A stretch of DNA of 20,520 nt from Clostridiales bacterium (GTDB lineage Bacteria > Bacillota > Clostridia > Christensenellales > CAG-138), in the NCBI GenBank assembly GCA_012511925.1, contig JAAZFD010000040.1:1-20520 (forward strand). Reading direction: 5' to 3'. Both the position numbers and the translations under genes were made by a program. The first letter of the stretch is position 1. Every line of letters starts with the position of its first letter. Shown here in pieces: positions 7,231 to 14,462 of this stretch. The notes beneath the pieces are model-generated. The model was not told the origin of the DNA. It searched no databases and saw only the letters and a program-made list of their open reading frames with translations.

Positions 7231-8165
7231 ATGGCAATCGTAACAAGTACCGAGATGTTCAAAAAGGCTTATGAGGGCAACTATGCAATAGGCGCTTTTA
7301 ACGTCAACAACATGGAGATTATCCAAGGCATCACAGAGGCTGCAAAAGAGGAAAACGCACCCCTAATTCTTCAAGTATCAGCAGGCGCACGCAAGTATGC
7401 AAACCATACATATCTTATGAAGCTAATAGAAGCAGCAGTTATTGAAACCAACCTGCCTATTTGCGTACACCTTGACCATGGCGATTCATTCGAGCTTTGC
7501 AAAAGCTGTATTGACGGAGGCTTTACCTCTGTTATGATTGACGGCTCACACCTCCATTCGAAGAAAATATCGCACTAACACGCAAGGTTGTAGAATATGC
7601 ACATGCTCATGGCGTAGTTGTAGAGGGCGAGCTTGGCAGATTAGAGGGTGTGGAAGACGATATCAAGGTAAATTCAAAAGACGCAAGCTACACCGACCCC
7701 AACGATGTTGAAGAGTTCGTAAAAAACACAAATGTTGATTCCTTGGCAATCGCAATCGGCACAAGCCATGGCGCATACAAGTTCAAGCCAGGCACAAAAC
7801 CACAGCTTCGTTTCGACATTTTAGAGGAAATCCAAAGGCGCCTACCACAATTTCCTATCGTGCTGCACGGTTCAAGCTCTGTCGTTCCCGAATTTGTAAA
7901 GATGATAAACGACAATGGCGGAAATATGCCTGATGCAATCGGCGTTCCCGAAGATATGCTTAGAAAAGCAGCCGCAATGTCTGTATGCAAAATCAATATC
8001 GATAGCGATTTGCGTTTAGCAATGACAGGAACTATTAGGCAGTACATGGCACAAAACCCCTCACATTTCGACCCACGCCAGTACCTAAAGCCCGCGCGTG
8101 CCGCCATCAAAGAGATGGTTCGCCATAAGCTGGTTAATGTATTGGGTTGCAACGGAAAGGCATAA
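7231..8165 (+). pseudogene. fba: Class II fructose-1,6-bisphosphate aldolase, split by a one-base frameshift
   Basis: Glycolytic and gluconeogenic aldolase interconverting fructose-1,6-bisphosphate with DHAP and glyceraldehyde-3-phosphate. The first frame carries NVNNMEIIQGITEAA and the zinc-site motif VHLDHGDS, then breaks at codon 109 into HSKKISH and a stop at 7576. Reading from 7554 in the next frame restores PFEENIALTRKVVEYAHAHG, then VEGELGRLEG, AIGTSHGAYKF (metal ligand His), VLHGSSSV and NIDSD, ending in TAA at 8163-8165. One missing C in the CTCC at 7552-7555 explains it (CTC-CCA-TTC expected). With that base the protein is about 311 residues, normal for the family. Promoter, ribosome-binding site and terminator are all good, so this may be a sequence error in a live gene rather than decay. 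Confidence 0.93.
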
Positions 8166-8167
8166 TA

Positions 8168-8196
8168 ATAAGGGGGAGGTTCTCCCCTTATTAAAA
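8168..8196 (+). terminator. Terminator after fba
   Basis: AATAAGGGG (8167-8175) pairs perfectly with CCCCTTATT (8184-8192), followed by AAAATC. It lies 2 bp after the stop codon. A second weak hairpin, GGGA/TCCC (8206-8220), follows and resembles the CCCCTACA hairpin family seen elsewhere. Confidence 0.7.
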
Positions 8197-8236
8197 TCTG
8201 AAATTGGGAAGGTAAATCCCTCCCCTATTAAAAAGC

Positions 8237-8497
8237 ATGAACGAATACGAGCCTGAAATTCTAATACTTGAGGACACAGACGGAGTGGAAACCCACTTCG
8301 AAGTCATGTTAGAAACGCAATACAACACAAAAACCTATGTCGTTCTACTGCCTGCAATCGAACAAGCAGAAGAATACTTGATTTTGCGAAAAAACATCGA
8401 AGGCGATTATGAGGGCATAGCAGACGAAAACGAACTCAATGCAGTATTCAAGAAGTTTTTAGAAGAATTTAACGAGCAAAGCGATGAAAAAGAGTGA
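8237..8497 (+). CDS. DUF1292 family protein (YrzB-like)
   Basis: 86-residue acidic soluble protein. ILILEDTDGVETHFEVMLETQYNTKTYVVLLPAIEQAEEYLILR matches the DUF1292 pattern (LxDxxGxExxFEVLxxxxYxxKxYVVLLP). The function of this widespread Firmicute family is unknown; in many relatives it lies near yrzL and ruvX. Only a weak ribosome-binding site (GGGAAGG, too far upstream) is visible, so the start is less certain. It overlaps the next gene by 4 bp (GTGA), so the two are probably co-translated. Confidence 0.83.
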   Translation: MNEYEPEILILEDTDGVETHFEVMLETQYNTKTYVVLLPAIEQAEEYLILRKNIEGDYEGIADENELNAVFKKFLEEFNEQSDEKE

Positions 8498-9366
8498 AAA
8501 AGCGTAGAAAGAGAGCTTCCTTGTATATTTTTCTTGGGCTTATTCTAATAGCTGCCACACTTTGGGCACATAGTAATCTTGTAATTCAGAAGACAGGCTT
8601 TTCGGTTGTAAGTCCAAAAATAAGTGCCGAAAGTATCAAAATCGTATTTATTTCCGACCTGCACGACCGTCAATTCGGTAAATACAACTCGTATTTAGTG
8701 TCTATAATCAATAAAGAAAACCCCGATTTAGTACTTTTCGGAGGCGATATGGTTAATTCCGACACCGAAAACACATCAAAATTCTTTGAATTTGCAAAAA
8801 CAATAGCACAAAAATTCGAAACCTACATGGTTATGGGAAATCATGAAGAGATGATGCCAAAGCACATATTTGAAAAGCTGAAAAACAGTCTATCTGAAAA
8901 CGGAGTGAAAATTCTTGACAATGAAACAGTTTCGCTCGATATAAACGAAACAACAATAAATCTTTTTGGCGTAATGTTGCCGCTTTACACATATAGCGGA
9001 GTTGAGGACAGCGGTGAGCCGAAATACTCAATGACAGCCGAACAGCTAACAAGCCTTTTTGGCGAAATCGACTCAAACGCATACAACATATTGCTTGCGC
9101 ACAATCCCCTATTCTTTTCCGAGTACGCAAAATGGGGAGCGGATTTAATATTAAGCGGTCATATACATGGCGGAATTGTGCGAGTTCCCTTTGTTGGCGG
9201 CATATTCTCACCAAATGGCGAGATTTTTCCCGAATACGATGCAGGCGAATACATACTCGATTCAAGCAAAATGATTGTTACGCGTGGTTTAGCCGAATAT
9301 ATTGCCCCGTTGCGCTTGTTTAACCCGGCGGAGGTTTGTGTTGTGGAGCTGGGCGACAGTAATTAG
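8494..9366 (+). CDS. Membrane-anchored metallophosphoesterase (calcineurin-like, YkuE/YaeI type)
   Basis: 290 residues with GTG start overlapping the previous stop. A positively charged N-terminus (KKRRKR) and one hydrophobic helix (10-28) suggest anchoring with the catalytic domain outside the membrane. The dimetal centre is complete: D-x-H as ISDLH (D55, H57), GGDMVN (D85), MGNHE (N116, H117), LLAHNP (H203) and SGHIHGG (H223, H225). This subfamily includes phosphodiesterases and pyrophosphatases acting on lipid-linked or cell-wall substrates; the substrate here is unknown. Confidence 0.88.
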   Translation: MKKRRKRASLYIFLGLILIAATLWAHSNLVIQKTGFSVVSPKISAESIKIVFISDLHDRQFGKYNSYLVSIINKENPDLVLFGGDMVNSDTENTSKFFEFAKTIAQKFETYMVMGNHEEMMPKHIFEKLKNSLSENGVKILDNETVSLDINETTINLFGVMLPLYTYSGVEDSGEPKYSMTAEQLTSLFGEIDSNAYNILLAHNPLFFSEYAKWGADLILSGHIHGGIVRVPFVGGIFSPNGEIFPEYDAGEYILDSSKMIVTRGLAEYIAPLRLFNPAEVCVVELGDSN

Positions 9367-9390
9367 AGTGTAGAACTTAGAACCTTGTAG
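9364..9390. repeat. Short degenerate heptamer repeat
   Basis: TAGAGTG-TAGAACT-TAGAACC-TTGTAGG, period 7, starting in the stop codon of the phosphoesterase gene. Similar period-7 tracts occur at 10588-10629, 11820-11840 and 19493-19527. Confidence 0.5.
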
Positions 9391-9492
9391 GTTAGGATTC
9401 CATATCCCCCCGAAAATAATCGAAATGAAAACCAACAGACAAGAACCGTAGGCAATCGCTCGCTGAAATACAAAAAGCCAACATTTTTTTCC

Positions 9493-10125
9493 TCATTGCT
9501 GAAAATATGTTTGACTGTCTACATTCGCTTTTCGCTCATCATTGATTCGCTTTATCTGCTTTCTTCTTTCAAAATCAACCAATGCAACCACAACTCCAAC
9601 AATCGCACCGCTAAAATGACCGACAAACGAAACCTCGGAATTAAAGAACCAAAGCACAGCAAATACGGCACTAATCGCAAGCCAACCGCTTAATTGTCGC
9701 AAACGAACAGCCAAAGGGTCTTTACCGCCCAAGAAAGCAAACGCAAAAACGTACGCTTCCAAAGCGTATGCCGCACCGCTTGCCCCTGCAGTATATGCGT
9801 TCAGGTCTAAATAATAAGGCAAAATGCCTGTAACTACGCTTGAAATCGAGAGCAACAGCGGTAAAGTTGGACCATTTGCCTTTCTATATGAAATATTACT
9901 GCATAATACCCATCCGAAAATCAACATACCTTGCACATTCGATAAAAGATGCATAATATCAAAATGCAGAAATGACGTTAGCACAAGCGTAATAGGCACT
10001 TTCGCCATTACAATATCGTACCAATTTACTGCACTACCGCCCGATAACACAAAGAAAACAAAATATGCTCCAATGAATATTAAAATGTACTTCATTCGCT
10101 TCAAAACCGATGTGATATGGCTCAT
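9493..10125 (-). CDS. Rhomboid-family intramembrane serine protease
   Basis: 210 residues with about six membrane helices. Rhomboid hallmarks are in order: FLHFDIMHLLSN (52-63, oxyanion-side H and N), GASGAAYAL (114-122, nucleophile Ser116) and VGHFSGAIVG (168-177, catalytic His170). This Ser-His dyad cleaves membrane-embedded substrates. The length is typical for a bacterial rhomboid without extra domains. The ATG at 10125 has AGGAGG upstream. It has its own promoter. The substrate is unknown. Confidence 0.9.
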   Translation of the reverse strand: MSHITSVLKRMKYILIFIGAYFVFFVLSGGSAVNWYDIVMAKVPITLVLTSFLHFDIMHLLSNVQGMLIFGWVLCSNISYRKANGPTLPLLLSISSVVTGILPYYLDLNAYTAGASGAAYALEAYVFAFAFLGGKDPLAVRLRQLSGWLAISAVFAVLWFFNSEVSFVGHFSGAIVGVVVALVDFERRKQIKRINDERKANVDSQTYFQQ

Positions 10126-10167
10126 AATGCCTCCTTTTGTATCACTATACGCATTTTATTTGAATAT

Positions 10168-10197
10168 ATTATAGCATTTTTAGAAATGAATTGTCAA
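10168..10197 (-). promoter_or_regulatory. Promoter of the rhomboid gene
   Basis: On the minus strand TTGACA (10197-10192), an 18-bp spacer, TATAAT (10173-10168). Both boxes are perfect. Confidence 0.8.
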
Positions 10198-10293
10198 AAA
10201 GCAATAGGCGAATCGCTATTTGCGGAATATCGGCAATCGGTAGCTATCGATTAAGCCTGGACTATGTCCCGAAACTTCCATGCCAAGCTAACA

Positions 10294-10574
10294 CCAAGCC
10301 AAAACCGAAGAAAGCTATTTAGCACGCTGAATCACTCGCAGGCTTGCTATCGGTAGTAAAGTTACCAAGCCAAAATCAAGCCAAAAGCGAAGAAAACTAA
10401 ACCGAAGAAAGCTATTTAGCACGCTGAATCACTCACGGCTTGCTATCGGTAGTAAAGTTACCAAGCCAAAAGCGAAGAAAGCTATTTAGCACGCTGAATC
10501 ACTCGCGAGCTTGCTATCGGTCGTAAAGTTATCAAGCCAAAAGCGAAGAAAGCTATTTAGCACGCTGAATCACT
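10294..10574. repeat. ~71-bp tandem repeat array, 3.6 copies
   Basis: Units start with CCAAGCC at 10294, 10365, 10461 and 10532. Units 1 and 3 are 71 bp, unit 2 is 96 bp because of an inserted near-duplicate of its own start, and unit 4 is cut off after CTGAATCACT. The conserved core is GAAGAAAGCTATTTAGCACG (then CTGAATCACT), followed by GCTTGCTATCGGTAGTAAAG. GCTTG and CAAGC at the unit junctions can pair across the variable centre. No open reading frame runs through it and there are no spacers, so it is not CRISPR. It fills most of the gene-free stretch 10198-10654. Confidence 0.88.
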
Positions 10575-10587
10575 ATTTGCTACTAAC

Positions 10588-10629
10588 CACTAAGCTCAAA
10601 ACTCTAAGCTCTAAGCTCAAAGTTCTCTG
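10588..10629. repeat. Degenerate heptamer repeat array
   Basis: Six period-7 units: CACTAAG, CTCAAAA, CTCTAAG, CTCTAAG, CTCAAAG, TTCTCTG. It lies directly upstream of the BMP lipoprotein promoter. The complementary pattern (TAGAGCT-TAGAGCA-GAGAACA) appears just downstream of that gene at 11820-11840, so the gene is flanked by inverted heptamer tracts. Confidence 0.6.
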
Positions 10630-10654
10630 CTAAAAACTATATTTCCTTTTCCAC

Positions 10655-10682
10655 TTGAAAATTTTAGGTTTTGTAATATAAT
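10655..10682 (+). promoter_or_regulatory. Promoter of the BMP lipoprotein gene
   Basis: TTGAAA (10655-10660), a 16-bp spacer, TATAAT (10677-10682), followed by AGGAGGT at 10710-10716 and ATG at 10724. Confidence 0.72.
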
Positions 10683-10723
10683 AAGGACAAGCCACAGGCT
10701 CAAAAAAACAGGAGGTCTTAAAA

Positions 10724-11776
10724 ATGAAAAAGATTATCACTTTGGCAATTATTTTTGCCATGCTATTCGCATTTGTTGGCTGTAACAAAACTGAAACTCC
10801 CGTTCCTACACCAACAGTAAACCCTGATACAACAGGTACACCCGCTCCGCAAGAGACAGAGGGCGAACCCGTTTCCGTTGCTATCGTAGTTGCAGGCGGT
10901 TTAGGAGACCGTTCCTTCTATGATTCAGCAGACGAAGGCTTAAAAAAGCTAAAGGACACCTACGGAGTTGTAACACAGGTTCTCGAATGCAAAGAGGACG
11001 CTTCCTTGTATCAACCCTACCTAATCAATGCGGCTGAAGAGTACGATTTCGTTGTTGCTGTTGGCTGGCAGTTTTATGATGCTTTGGTTGCAGTTGCTCC
11101 CACAATGCCCGATACGAAGTTTATCTACGTTGACAATGCTGTAGCGGATATAGAGAACGTTCATAACATTCTATCCGCTCAAAACGAAGGCTCCTTCTTG
11201 ATTGGCTACATTGCGGCAAAAATGAGCAAAACGGGGAAAATCGGTGCAGTTGGCGGAATGGATATAGACACGATTAACGACTTTATCGCAGGCTACAAGC
11301 AGGGTGCACTTTACGCAAACCCCGATATCGATGTTCAGGTAGTTTATGCAGGCGAATTTGAAGACCCCGCAAAGGGCAAGGAAAGTGCAAACTCCTTGAT
11401 TACAGCAGGCTGTGATATAATATTCCAAATCGCAGGCAAAACTGGCGAGGGTGTGTTTGAAGCGGCTGCAGAGCAAAAAATCTATGCAATCGGCGTTGAC
11501 TCCGACCAGAAGTACATCAACCCCGATGTTATTATTTGCTCTATGAAAAAGGAAGTTGGCGAGTCAATCTTCGCAGCAGTTGAAGAATTTATCAATAATG
11601 GCACATTCATGGGCGGCGAAACAGTTGTTACAAACATGGAAAACGGTTTCGTTGGCGTTGGATATGGCGAAGACACATTGACACAGCTGGTTTCTGATGA
11701 GTTGAAGGCCGAAGTCGAAGCGCTTAAAGCTAAGATTATTTCGGGTGAAATCGTAGTTGACACTACAAGACAATAA
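10724..11776 (+). CDS. BMP-family substrate-binding lipoprotein (PnrA-like)
   Basis: 350 residues. The signal peptide ends in lipobox FAFVGC with Cys20 as the lipid-attachment site, followed by a Pro/Thr-rich linker (about 22-52). The domain begins PVSVAIVVAGGLGDRSFYDSADEGL and includes EEYDFVVAVGWQFYDAL, GSFLIGYIAAKMSKTGKIGAVGG, AGEFEDPAKGKESA, CDIIFQIAGKTGEGVFEAA and AIGVDSDQ, the standard run of BMP/PnrA/TmpC proteins. Members bind nucleosides for an ABC importer. No permease or ATPase gene is next to it, so it is an orphan here and should work with a transporter encoded elsewhere. It has its own promoter and terminator. Confidence 0.92.
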   Translation: MKKIITLAIIFAMLFAFVGCNKTETPVPTPTVNPDTTGTPAPQETEGEPVSVAIVVAGGLGDRSFYDSADEGLKKLKDTYGVVTQVLECKEDASLYQPYLINAAEEYDFVVAVGWQFYDALVAVAPTMPDTKFIYVDNAVADIENVHNILSAQNEGSFLIGYIAAKMSKTGKIGAVGGMDIDTINDFIAGYKQGALYANPDIDVQVVYAGEFEDPAKGKESANSLITAGCDIIFQIAGKTGEGVFEAAAEQKIYAIGVDSDQKYINPDVIICSMKKEVGESIFAAVEEFINNGTFMGGETVVTNMENGFVGVGYGEDTLTQLVSDELKAEVEALKAKIISGEIVVDTTRQ

Positions 11777-11793
11777 TTGCGAAGCAAAAAATA

Positions 11794-11813
11794 GGGGCGA
11801 AAGCCCCTTTTTT
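11794..11813 (+). terminator. Terminator after the BMP lipoprotein gene
   Basis: GGGGC-GAAA-GCCCC followed by TTTTTT, a strong intrinsic terminator with a stable GAAA tetraloop, 18 bp after the stop. Confidence 0.9.
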
Positions 11814-11848
11814 AGTGGGTAGAGCTTAGAGCAGAGAACACTTTTTAT

Positions 11849-11904
11849 CTTGTTCTTTTGTTACTGCGGTGGCTCTGCTACCTTCTTTCAAGAAAAGTAA
11901 GCGT
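11849..11904 (+). repeat. 56-bp direct repeat, left copy
   Basis: Begins CTTGTTCTTTTGTTACTGCG and ends AAGAAAAGTAAGCGT. It is identical over 56 bp to 13289-13344. The pair flanks the lipoprotein gene 12202-12960. It belongs to a looser family with GTTACTT and AAAAGTAA arms that also occurs at 13197 and in the array after ligA. Confidence 0.88.
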
Positions 11905-12131
11905 TGCTATCGCTCCCTCGTTCCATCGTCCCTCACACACCTTTGTTGCACAGACCTAAAACGATAGCGGGCGCATAGGTACGTTCCCTACTACCGTAAA
12001 AGTTTCATTTTCATTGGTTGGTTTGCCAATGGAACACAAAGCAAATGGATTTCGTGGAAATCTGCCATAACCGATAAAAAAGTTTTTAGCGTACTACCAA
12101 GGGTAAAAGCAAATATAATGCAAAAAATCGC
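11905..12131. other. Gene-free stretch between the two lipoprotein genes
   Basis: No convincing reading frame. It contains GCGGGCGCATAGGTACG (11967-11983) followed by TTCCCTACTA, closely resembling the hairpin at 13096-13123 on the far side of the next gene, and a CATTGG/CCAATGG inverted pair near 12014-12034. Otherwise nothing recognised. Confidence 0.5.
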
Positions 12132-12160
12132 TTGACAACGGTTAATATATCATCTATCAT
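12132..12160 (+). promoter_or_regulatory. Promoter of lipoprotein gene 12202
   Basis: TTGACA (12132-12137), a 17-bp spacer, TATCAT (12155-12160). AGAGGTG at 12191-12197 precedes the ATG. Confidence 0.75.
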
Positions 12161-12201
12161 AATAACAACTTCATAGGAATATTATTACAAAGAGGTGCTG
12201 T

Positions 12202-12960
12202 ATGAAAAAGTTTTTAGTCGTGTTTTTAGTTATCTTAACCGTTCTTTCTATGTACTCATGTGCAACAAAGGTTTCAGAACCAGAGCCAACAATTAACTAT
12301 TTAGACGAAAATGGTTTGTCAATCATAGACAAAGCAGAGTATGAATTTGTAGAACGCTTAGCCGAACCCGAGATTATCGCACCTGAGAGCGGTCTGTCGG
12401 GAACCGAATCGTTCTTAATGGCAAGCTATTTTGTGTTTGGAAAGATTGTTGATGTTCAAGAATTAAAGGTTACACACCACTATTTGAAGTCAAATGAAGA
12501 CGCAAACGACAGTGTAAATTATTGCACAGTCATAACCTTTGAAGTACAAAAAAGTTATGGGGACAAAGAGATTGCAGGCACGCAAATAAAAATTGCCGAC
12601 AAGCGTAGCTCTCATTCTTGGCACGAAAACAATGTGCCCGTAGTGGGCGACGAGTGCTTTTATCTTTTGCGTGATGCTAATGTGTGGTGGGAGTTTTTCG
12701 GCAGATTACCCGATTCGGAGCAATATGTTTCGTATGTGGTTGTAAACTCAGCTTTCATGGTAATAACAAAAGAGGATACCATGTATAGAGCAGGCGTATT
12801 TGTGAACTATCTTTTGAATGACAAAAAACCCGAAGATGAAGAACCAACAAAGGATTTATACACCTTGGCGGAAGTTGAAGAAATCATTACTCCTTATGTG
12901 TTAACGATGCAGGGTTTGTCGCCAATGGATATTCTTGATATGAAAAAAACAGACAGCTGA
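12202..12960 (+). CDS. Putative lipoprotein of unknown function
   Basis: 252 residues. N-terminal signal with lipobox LSMYSC, Cys20 as likely lipid site. The middle (about 70-160) reads VFGKIVDVQELKV, TVITFEVQKSYGDKEIAGTQIKIAD and VPVVGDECFYLL. That is the rhythm of a small beta-barrel domain found in many Firmicute lipoproteins, where a secreted protein has V-x-G-x-V, then Y/T-F-x-V-x-x-x-x-K-G, then V-G-x-E-Y-x-x-F-L. This resemblance is from memory of the pattern and is weak. The gene has its own promoter, stands alone, and is flanked by 56-bp direct repeats. No function is assigned. Confidence 0.75.
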   Translation: MKKFLVVFLVILTVLSMYSCATKVSEPEPTINYLDENGLSIIDKAEYEFVERLAEPEIIAPESGLSGTESFLMASYFVFGKIVDVQELKVTHHYLKSNEDANDSVNYCTVITFEVQKSYGDKEIAGTQIKIADKRSSHSWHENNVPVVGDECFYLLRDANVWWEFFGRLPDSEQYVSYVVVNSAFMVITKEDTMYRAGVFVNYLLNDKKPEDEEPTKDLYTLAEVEEIITPYVLTMQGLSPMDILDMKKTDS

Positions 12961-12990
12961 TAAATTCAGAATGCATAATCCACGATGGCT

Positions 12991-13123
12991 GGCGGGCAAT
13001 GCCCGCCCCTACAGGGATAATATAATTTTTTCGGGAGGATATGGAATCCTCCCCTACATTTTGCATGGTGAAAAATGTGCTTATCGCTCAAATGGCGGGC
13101 GCACACATAGGTACGCCCCTACA
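12991..13123. repeat. Three CCCCTACA-ended hairpins in a row
   Basis: Three different stems share the tail CCCCTACA. They are GGCGGGC-AAT-GCCCGCC + CCTACA (12991-13013); GGGAGGAT-ATGGA-ATCCTCCC + CTACA (13033-13058); and GGGCG-(12 nt)-CGCCC + CTACA (13097-13123). A fourth member, GGAGGAT-(6 nt)-ATCCTCC + CCTACA, lies at 19444-19469. Stem sequences differ but pairing is kept. Confidence 0.75.
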
Positions 13124-13196
13124 ACAGAGTAAAATTTTTGTGAGAATTAAATGTTGTTTAGTGCACTGTTATCAAACGGCTCTTTTGAAAAACTAT

Positions 13197-13232
13197 CTTG
13201 TTTTTGCTACTTTTTTCAAAAAGCAAGCGTGC
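13197..13232 (+). repeat. Short member of the GTTACTT/AAGTAA repeat family
   Basis: CTTGTTTTTGCTACTTTTTT then CAAAAAGCAAGCGTGC. This has G/C changes in both arms relative to the copies after ligA (GTTAC to GCTAC on one side, GTAAAC to GCAAGC on the other), so pairing is partly preserved. Confidence 0.6.
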
Positions 13233-13288
13233 CTAACCGTCCCCTTTTACCCTTGAAAATATTACTCATTCAATTAAAACATACTAAC

Positions 13289-13344
13289 CTTGTTCTTTTG
13301 TTACTGCGGTGGCTCTGCTACCTTCTTTCAAGAAAAGTAAGCGT
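13289..13344 (+). repeat. 56-bp direct repeat, right copy
   Basis: Identical to 11849-11904 over 56 bp. Followed by AACCGTCCCC, as is the related copy at 13197, marking a shared element boundary. Confidence 0.88.
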
Positions 13345-13405
13345 GCCCAACCGTCCCCCTTGGGCAACGCCCCAACAAAATCCACGAAACCGTTCGCCGC
13401 TCTTA

Positions 13406-13513
13406 ATACGCCGCAGGCGTATTTCACATTTTTTCGAAGAAAAAATATTTCACCCGTTCGAAGAACGGATTTCACCGCCGAAGGCGATTTCATTGGGAGC
13501 GAAGCTCCATAAA
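13406..13513. repeat. String of five short hairpins joined by ATTTCA linkers
   Basis: Consecutive stems: ATACGCC-GCA-GGCGTAT (13406-13422), ATTTTTT-CGAAG-AAAAAAT (13428-13446), CCGTT-CGAAG-AACGG (13454-13468), CGCC-GAA-GGCG (13476-13486) and GGAGC-GAA-GCTCC (13496-13508). Each is followed by a linker of the type ATTTCAC or ATTTCAT (ATAAAT after the last). All loops except the first contain GAA. It ends 98 bp before ecfA1, in the upstream region of the ECF operon. Confidence 0.82.
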
Positions 13514-13610
13514 TATAATTTGTTAAGCCCCTCAAACTGTGGTAAACTAATACAGCCGTTTAGTCGGTTAATTATTATGCGCCAACGGCAATAACACATA
13601 AGGAAAATAC

Positions 13611-14462
13611 ATGGGAATAATTGAGGTAAACTCGATAAGCTACGAATACAATGCAGCGAAAGATATTTCGATTGCGCCTGCACTAAAGGATGTGTCCCTC
13701 TCTATCGAGCAGGGCGAATTCCTGTGCATTGTAGGTCATAACGGTTCGGGCAAAAGCACATTAGCAAAGCATCTTAACGGACTTTTACAACCCACAAGCG
13801 GCAATGTACTTGTTAAGGGAATGGATACCAAGGACGAGCAAAGGTCATTGGAGATTAAAAAAACTGTGGGAATCTGCTTTCAAAACCCCGACAACCAAAT
13901 CGTAACAACGATTGTTGAAGACGATGTTGCGTTCGCTCCCGAAAATCTTGGAATCGAGCCAAAGGAAATTCGCCTGCGTGTTAACATGGCGCTGAAAGCC
14001 GTTGGCATGGAAAGCTACGCAACATCCGCTCCACATATGCTTTCGGGCGGTCAAAAACAACGAATAGCCATAGCAGGACTATTAGCTATGCAACCCGAAG
14101 TGCTGGTATTAGACGAAGCAACCTCAATGTTAGACCCGGCAGGGAAAGCGGAGGTATTGTCAATCGTTCAAAGGCTAAATAGCGAGGGAATCACAATCGT
14201 AATGATAACTCAATACATGGAGGAAGCGACCATTGCCGACAGAGTAATTGTAATGGCAGACGGCGAGATTGCGTTGCAGGGAACTCCCAAACAGGTGTTC
14301 TCGCAGGCTGCGGCATTGCGTGGGTTAAGATTGGATGTTCCTGCTGTTGTTGATTTGCGAAACAGGCTTATCGCCAAGGGTATGCGCCCAACTCATGCTT
14401 TGAATGCAAAAGACTTTGCAAACTTCATTGCGGAAGCTCTGGGGGTAACAAATGGCGATTGA
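13611..14462 (+). CDS. ecfA1: ECF transporter ATPase EcfA1
   Basis: 283-residue ABC ATPase of the energy-coupling factor module that powers vitamin or metal uptake through interchangeable S-components. Walker A GHNGSGKST (42-50), Q-loop CFQNPDNQIV (Gln91), signature LSGGQKQR (144-151), Walker B VLVLDEA (164-170). The H-loop position reads ITQYMEEA, with Gln201 where most ABC ATPases have His. Start ATG 13611 has AAGGAAA upstream. Its end overlaps ecfA2 by 11 bp. A possible promoter (TTGTTA 13520-13525, TAAACT 13543-13548, 17-bp spacer) is weak. Confidence 0.95.
   Translation: MGIIEVNSISYEYNAAKDISIAPALKDVSLSIEQGEFLCIVGHNGSGKSTLAKHLNGLLQPTSGNVLVKGMDTKDEQRSLEIKKTVGICFQNPDNQIVTTIVEDDVAFAPENLGIEPKEIRLRVNMALKAVGMESYATSAPHMLSGGQKQRIAIAGLLAMQPEVLVLDEATSMLDPAGKAEVLSIVQRLNSEGITIVMITQYMEEATIADRVIVMADGEIALQGTPKQVFSQAAALRGLRLDVPAVVDLRNRLIAKGMRPTHALNAKDFANFIAEALGVTNGD

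Noticed and set aside
10294-10574. CRISPR array
   Set aside because: Units are contiguous, about 71 bp long and without unique spacers, and there are no cas genes.
13151-13594. Overlapping ORFs on both strands in the 12961-13610 gap
   Set aside because: They run through hairpins and repeats, lack ribosome-binding sites, and have Ser/Pro/Lys-rich low-complexity products.
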